This document shows positions 61,566 to 64,000 of a stretch of 64,000 nucleotides of DNA, in pieces. The translations under genes were made by a program, and so were the position numbers. This DNA is from Chryseobacterium sp. OSA05B (GTDB lineage Bacteria > Bacteroidota > Bacteroidia > Flavobacteriales > Weeksellaceae), in contig NZ_JAHXYH010000005.1 of NCBI RefSeq assembly GCF_019970065.1, positions 1 through 64,000 of the forward strand, read 5' to 3'. Positions within the stretch are counted from its first letter, which is position 1, and every line of letters starts with the position of its first letter. The notes beneath the pieces are model-generated. The model saw nothing but the letters and a program-made list of their open reading frames with translations, had not been told where the DNA came from and did no database searches.

Positions 61566-62366
61566 TTATTTTCCTTTGTAGTTAGGTTTTCTTTTCTGTA
61601 AAAAGGCATTTACACCTTCGATGAAATCTTCTGTTTCGGCAGCTTCCTGCTGTAGATCGCCTTCCAGTTCCAATTGCTCTTTTAATGTGTTGGTATAAGA
61701 TTGAGCAAAGGCTTTTTTAGTTAATTTAATCGCTGCAGTCGGCATATTTGACATTTTCTCAAGGATCTCCATAGATTTAGGAGCAAATTCTTCCTCAGTA
61801 AACACTTCAGCCACTAAACCGTAAGATTTAGATTCTTCCGCTGACAGTCTTTTCCCTGTAAATGCTAAATAATTAGCTAACTGTCTTCCCAATAATTTCG
61901 GAAGGAAATAAGTTCCACCCGTATCAGGAATCAATCCGATATTTGAAAAAGCCTGAGAAAAATAAGATTTATCTACTGCCAAAACAAAGTCACAGATCAA
62001 TGCTAACATCGCGCCTGCTCCTACTGCAGGCCCGTTTACCAATGCCACAACAGGTTTTTTACAACGCGTGATCTCTGTTACCAGAGGATTGTAGTAATCC
62101 ACTACAATTTTTCTGATGATATCGTTATCATGGTGTTCGTTACCCTGTACGAAAGCATCATCCAGATTCTGACCGGAACAGAAAGCTCTTCCTCTTCCCG
62201 AAATCGCCACACATCTTACGGTAGGGTCTTCACTACATTCTTTAACAAAATCTTTCAGATCTGATAAAGATGGTTTTGTAAGCGCATTCATCGTTTCAGG
62301 CTGATTGAGGTAAGCAATTTTCAGTTTTCCGTCAAAATGCGTTTCAATATCAAGTTGTGTATACAT
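61566..62366 (-). CDS. paaG: 2-(1,2-epoxy-1,2-dihydrophenyl)acetyl-CoA isomerase PaaG
   Basis: Crotonase-fold enzyme that isomerises the ring-epoxide to oxepin-CoA. 266 residues with the oxyanion motif GRAFCSGQNLDD, VNGPAVGAGAMLALICDF, and SNIGLIPDTGGTYFLP, the pattern of PaaG rather than PaaF. Preceded by palindromic DNA and paaD. Confidence 0.88.
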   Translation of the reverse strand: MYTQLDIETHFDGKLKIAYLNQPETMNALTKPSLSDLKDFVKECSEDPTVRCVAISGRGRAFCSGQNLDDAFVQGNEHHDNDIIRKIVVDYYNPLVTEITRCKKPVVALVNGPAVGAGAMLALICDFVLAVDKSYFSQAFSNIGLIPDTGGTYFLPKLLGRQLANYLAFTGKRLSAEESKSYGLVAEVFTEEEFAPKSMEILEKMSNMPTAAIKLTKKAFAQSYTNTLKEQLELEGDLQQEAAETEDFIEGVNAFLQKRKPNYKGK

Positions 62367-62497
62367 GGTTTTAAATTTAAAATTAAATGATTAAAGAATT
62401 AAAAAATTACACTGCTCTAATTTAACAATATAAAATAATGTGGCAATCCCTGTAGTGTAACAATCTAACAGATTAACAATGCTGCAAATAAATCTAG

Positions 62498-62635
62498 CAA
62501 TGTATCAGTTTAACAGTGTAGCAATTATTTTGCTATTGTTAAACTGGTACATTGATTCGTTGGTATATTAATTGAAAAATCTAACAATGTATCAGTGTAA
62601 TAATTATTGCTAGACTGGTACATTGATACATTGTT
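62498..62635. repeat. two large palindromes between paaD and paaG
   Basis: First hairpin: 62498-62515 pairs with 62537-62554 (17 of 18, plus a G-T pair), with an inner 6-bp stem TAGCAA/TTGCTA. Second: a perfect 12-bp stem at 62583-62594 with 62624-62635. The 11-mer CAATGTAYCAG occurs four times in alternating orientation. An (ATTA)n run follows. The rest of the 288-nt gap has no gene. Confidence 0.75.
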
Positions 62636-62654
62636 ACATTAATTAATTAATTAA

Positions 62655-63119
62655 TTAATGACATTTAAAATAATCAAACGGCTCCAGACAGTCTAAGCAT
62701 TGATAAGAGGCTTTACACAGGGTAGATCCAAACCTACTGATCTGTTTTGAGTTCATAGAACCACAGCGCGGACATTTTTTCGGTTTCCCGATGTGATGTT
62801 CGTCTGCTCCTTTTTCAGGAGGTGTAATTCCATAAACACGAAGTTTTTCTCTCGCTTCATCCGTTAACCAGTCTGTCGTCCATATCGGAAACATTTTGGT
62901 TAGCACTTTCGCATCCCAGCCGTTTTCCTTCATCATTTTAATAATATCCTCTTCAATGGTAAACATGGCTGGACACGCGGAATAGGTAGGTGTAATGGTA
63001 ATTTCACAAGTGTGATCACCTGTGACATGTGCTTCTCTCACAATACCTAATTCCACAATATCAATAACTGGAATTTCCGGGTCCGGAACTGTTTTTAATA
63101 AATCTAAAAGCTTGTTCAT
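62655..63119 (-). CDS. paaD: phenylacetyl-CoA epoxidase subunit PaaD
   Basis: 154-residue DUF59-type protein with a C-terminal zinc ribbon (CPRCGSMNSKQISRFGSTLC, then CLDC near the end). It is needed to assemble the Fe centre of the PaaABCE oxygenase. An unrelated hydrolase gene lies between it and paaC. Confidence 0.93.
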   Translation of the reverse strand: MNKLLDLLKTVPDPEIPVIDIVELGIVREAHVTGDHTCEITITPTYSACPAMFTIEEDIIKMMKENGWDAKVLTKMFPIWTTDWLTDEAREKLRVYGITPPEKGADEHHIGKPKKCPRCGSMNSKQISRFGSTLCKASYQCLDCLEPFDYFKCH

Positions 63120-63122
63120 ACT

Positions 63123-63932
63123 TTATTTTTTATCAAACTCCAGAATCTTCTTCATTGAGTTTTGATAATCTAAATTATCTGTTATTCCGTTATGGGACTG
63201 ATTCTTCAAAATAATCAGACTGTCTCCTTTTTTAAAATTTTCTTTTAGTTTTAAAGATGACTTATAATTTATGACTTCATCTTTCTCCCCATGAAAGATA
63301 ATCACAGGTGACTTAACGGTTTTTAAATATTCATGGGTTTCAAAACTATATTTCAGTAAAAACTTCGGAAGAAATGAGAATTTCTGACTCATTTCATCTG
63401 CTATACTGTAATAAGGTGCCTGCAAAATCAATAGCTTTGCATTTTTTTGCGAGGCTAATTTTGCTGCTAAACCAGTTCCTACAGAGTATCCTAAAATAAT
63501 AATTCTATTTTCTGAATATCTTTTAATTACTTCATCGTAAGCTAGTTCAATATCTGAAAACAACTGCTCTTTACTAACGATATCTCCTTCACTTTTCCCA
63601 TACCCTCTGTAATCAAGTATAAATACATCATAATTCATACTATTATAAAACTGGGCTACTTCTCCCCATCCTTTTATTGATCCTGCGTTTCCATGAAGGT
63701 AAAAGATAATTCCTTTTGGATTTTGAGATTTAAACAAAACAGCGTTTAAGTTCTTCTCATCCTTTGTCCTAATGGTTATTTCTTCGAAGTCATCATTAAA
63801 ATTAAACACGTAATTTTTAGCTAACTTTTCAGGATAAAAAATTATTTTTTCCTGATAGAAATATACTCCTGTACATAGCATCGCATAGGCAACAAGAAAA
63901 AAAGCAAGTATACCAAGAAGCATTTTTCTCAT
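63123..63932 (-). CDS. membrane-anchored alpha/beta-hydrolase between paaC and paaD
   Basis: 269-residue hydrolase of the FrsA/BEM46 (ABHD13-like) kind: an N-terminal helix (LLGILAFFLVAYAMLCTGVYF), oxyanion HG in FYLHGNAGS, nucleophile in GYSVGTGLA, Asp in HGEKDEVINY and His in NQSHNGITD. It starts 3 nt after the paaC stop and ends 3 nt before paaD, so it is transcribed with the pathway, although the usual order is paaA-B-C-D-E. Its substrate is unknown; a thioesterase or lactonase role in the pathway would be speculative. Confidence 0.88.
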   Translation of the reverse strand: MRKMLLGILAFFLVAYAMLCTGVYFYQEKIIFYPEKLAKNYVFNFNDDFEEITIRTKDEKNLNAVLFKSQNPKGIIFYLHGNAGSIKGWGEVAQFYNSMNYDVFILDYRGYGKSEGDIVSKEQLFSDIELAYDEVIKRYSENRIIILGYSVGTGLAAKLASQKNAKLLILQAPYYSIADEMSQKFSFLPKFLLKYSFETHEYLKTVKSPVIIFHGEKDEVINYKSSLKLKENFKKGDSLIILKNQSHNGITDNLDYQNSMKKILEFDKK

Positions 63933-63935
63933 TTC

Positions 63936-64000
63936 TTACCACGTACAGCCCGGATAAGCTCTCTGCATATACTGAAGCTCACAAAGAATAAATCCGAAAT
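63936..64000 (-). CDS. paaC: phenylacetyl-CoA epoxidase subunit PaaC, C-terminal end
   Basis: The last 20 codons of an open frame entering from the right edge, reading FGFILCELQYMQRAYPGCTW then stop. The Gln-Arg-x-x-Pro-Gly-x-x-Trp ending is typical of PaaC. Partial gene. Confidence 0.85.
   Translation of the reverse strand, partial: FGFILCELQYMQRAYPGCTW

Noticed and set aside
62401..62654. CRISPR-like repeats, suggested by the recurring CAATGTAYCAG 11-mer.
   Set aside because: The copies alternate in orientation and form hairpins; no regular spacer length and no cas genes.

Overview
The window looks like chromosome of a member of the Flavobacteriia (Bacteroidota), most likely Chryseobacterium or a close Weeksellaceae relative. 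The evidence is the type IX secretion (T9SS) translocon protein SprA, several T9SS C-terminal sorting domains, upstream sites of the Bacteroidota promoter type (TTG/TTTG, about 19 nt, TAnnTTTG), the near absence of Shine-Dalgarno sequences, and low GC with AT-rich intergenic DNA. I see no plasmid, prophage, transposase or CRISPR array.

Layout. 0-12.7 kb is mostly housekeeping on the minus strand: two tandem promoters firing out of the left edge, a VanZ-like protein, gcvH, the very large sprA, ruvA, maeB, a BadF/BadG-type sugar kinase and a small unknown gene. 13.1-17.2 kb is a plus-strand run: GtrA-like protein, acyltransferase, sugar MFS transporter, DUF3810 protein. 18.1-23.9 kb is a double-glycine peptide export locus: a VKOR-thioredoxin disulfide-forming protein, two six-cysteine precursor peptides, a C39-peptidase ABC exporter and an HlyD-type adaptor. 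24-29.8 kb holds two minus-strand transcription units: tyrosinase plus DUF2182 membrane protein, and an unrecognised 577-residue protein plus a CxxCH lipoprotein. The same 18-bp palindrome stands at the same distance from the -7 element of both. 30-36 kb has tRNA-Met, a TlpA-like protein, a T9SS cargo gene with a small Gly-rich membrane protein, clpX, a HIT protein and greA. 36-40.6 kb carries a lipoprotein, dtd, a beta-lactamase-family hydrolase, a T9SS subtilase and an ACT-domain protein. 40.7-47.3 kb is lipoproteins, small membrane proteins, a Coq4-like protein, a metallophosphoesterase and a winged-helix regulator with two matching operator-like palindromes nearby. 47.4-52.3 kb has an enoyl-CoA hydratase, a phage-tail-collar protein, a T9SS cargo, a SMUG2-type DNA glycosylase, DUF4241 and SMI1/KNR4 proteins, and a third six-cysteine precursor of only 53 codons. 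52.4-64 kb is phenylacetate degradation (paaZ, paaY, paaJ, paaI, paaH, paaG, paaD and the end of paaC), interrupted by unrelated genes and palindromic spacers, one of them containing a frameshifted four-helix-bundle (23S IVS-type) gene between perfect 22-bp inverted repeats.

The most interesting system is the six-cysteine peptide pathway. Three precursors share a double-glycine-type leader (KNLKKxSRxxLxSxxGG/GA) and six cysteines in the mature part. Two sit around a dedicated exporter and a membrane disulfide-forming enzyme; the third lies about 30 kb away. All three genes, and also the tail-collar gene at 48.4 kb, share a conserved 5' element (TCCGAAAAGC, 6-9 nt, AGTAGGA) placed 23-26 nt before the start codon. 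This suggests a co-regulated regulon controlled by an RNA or DNA element I do not recognise.
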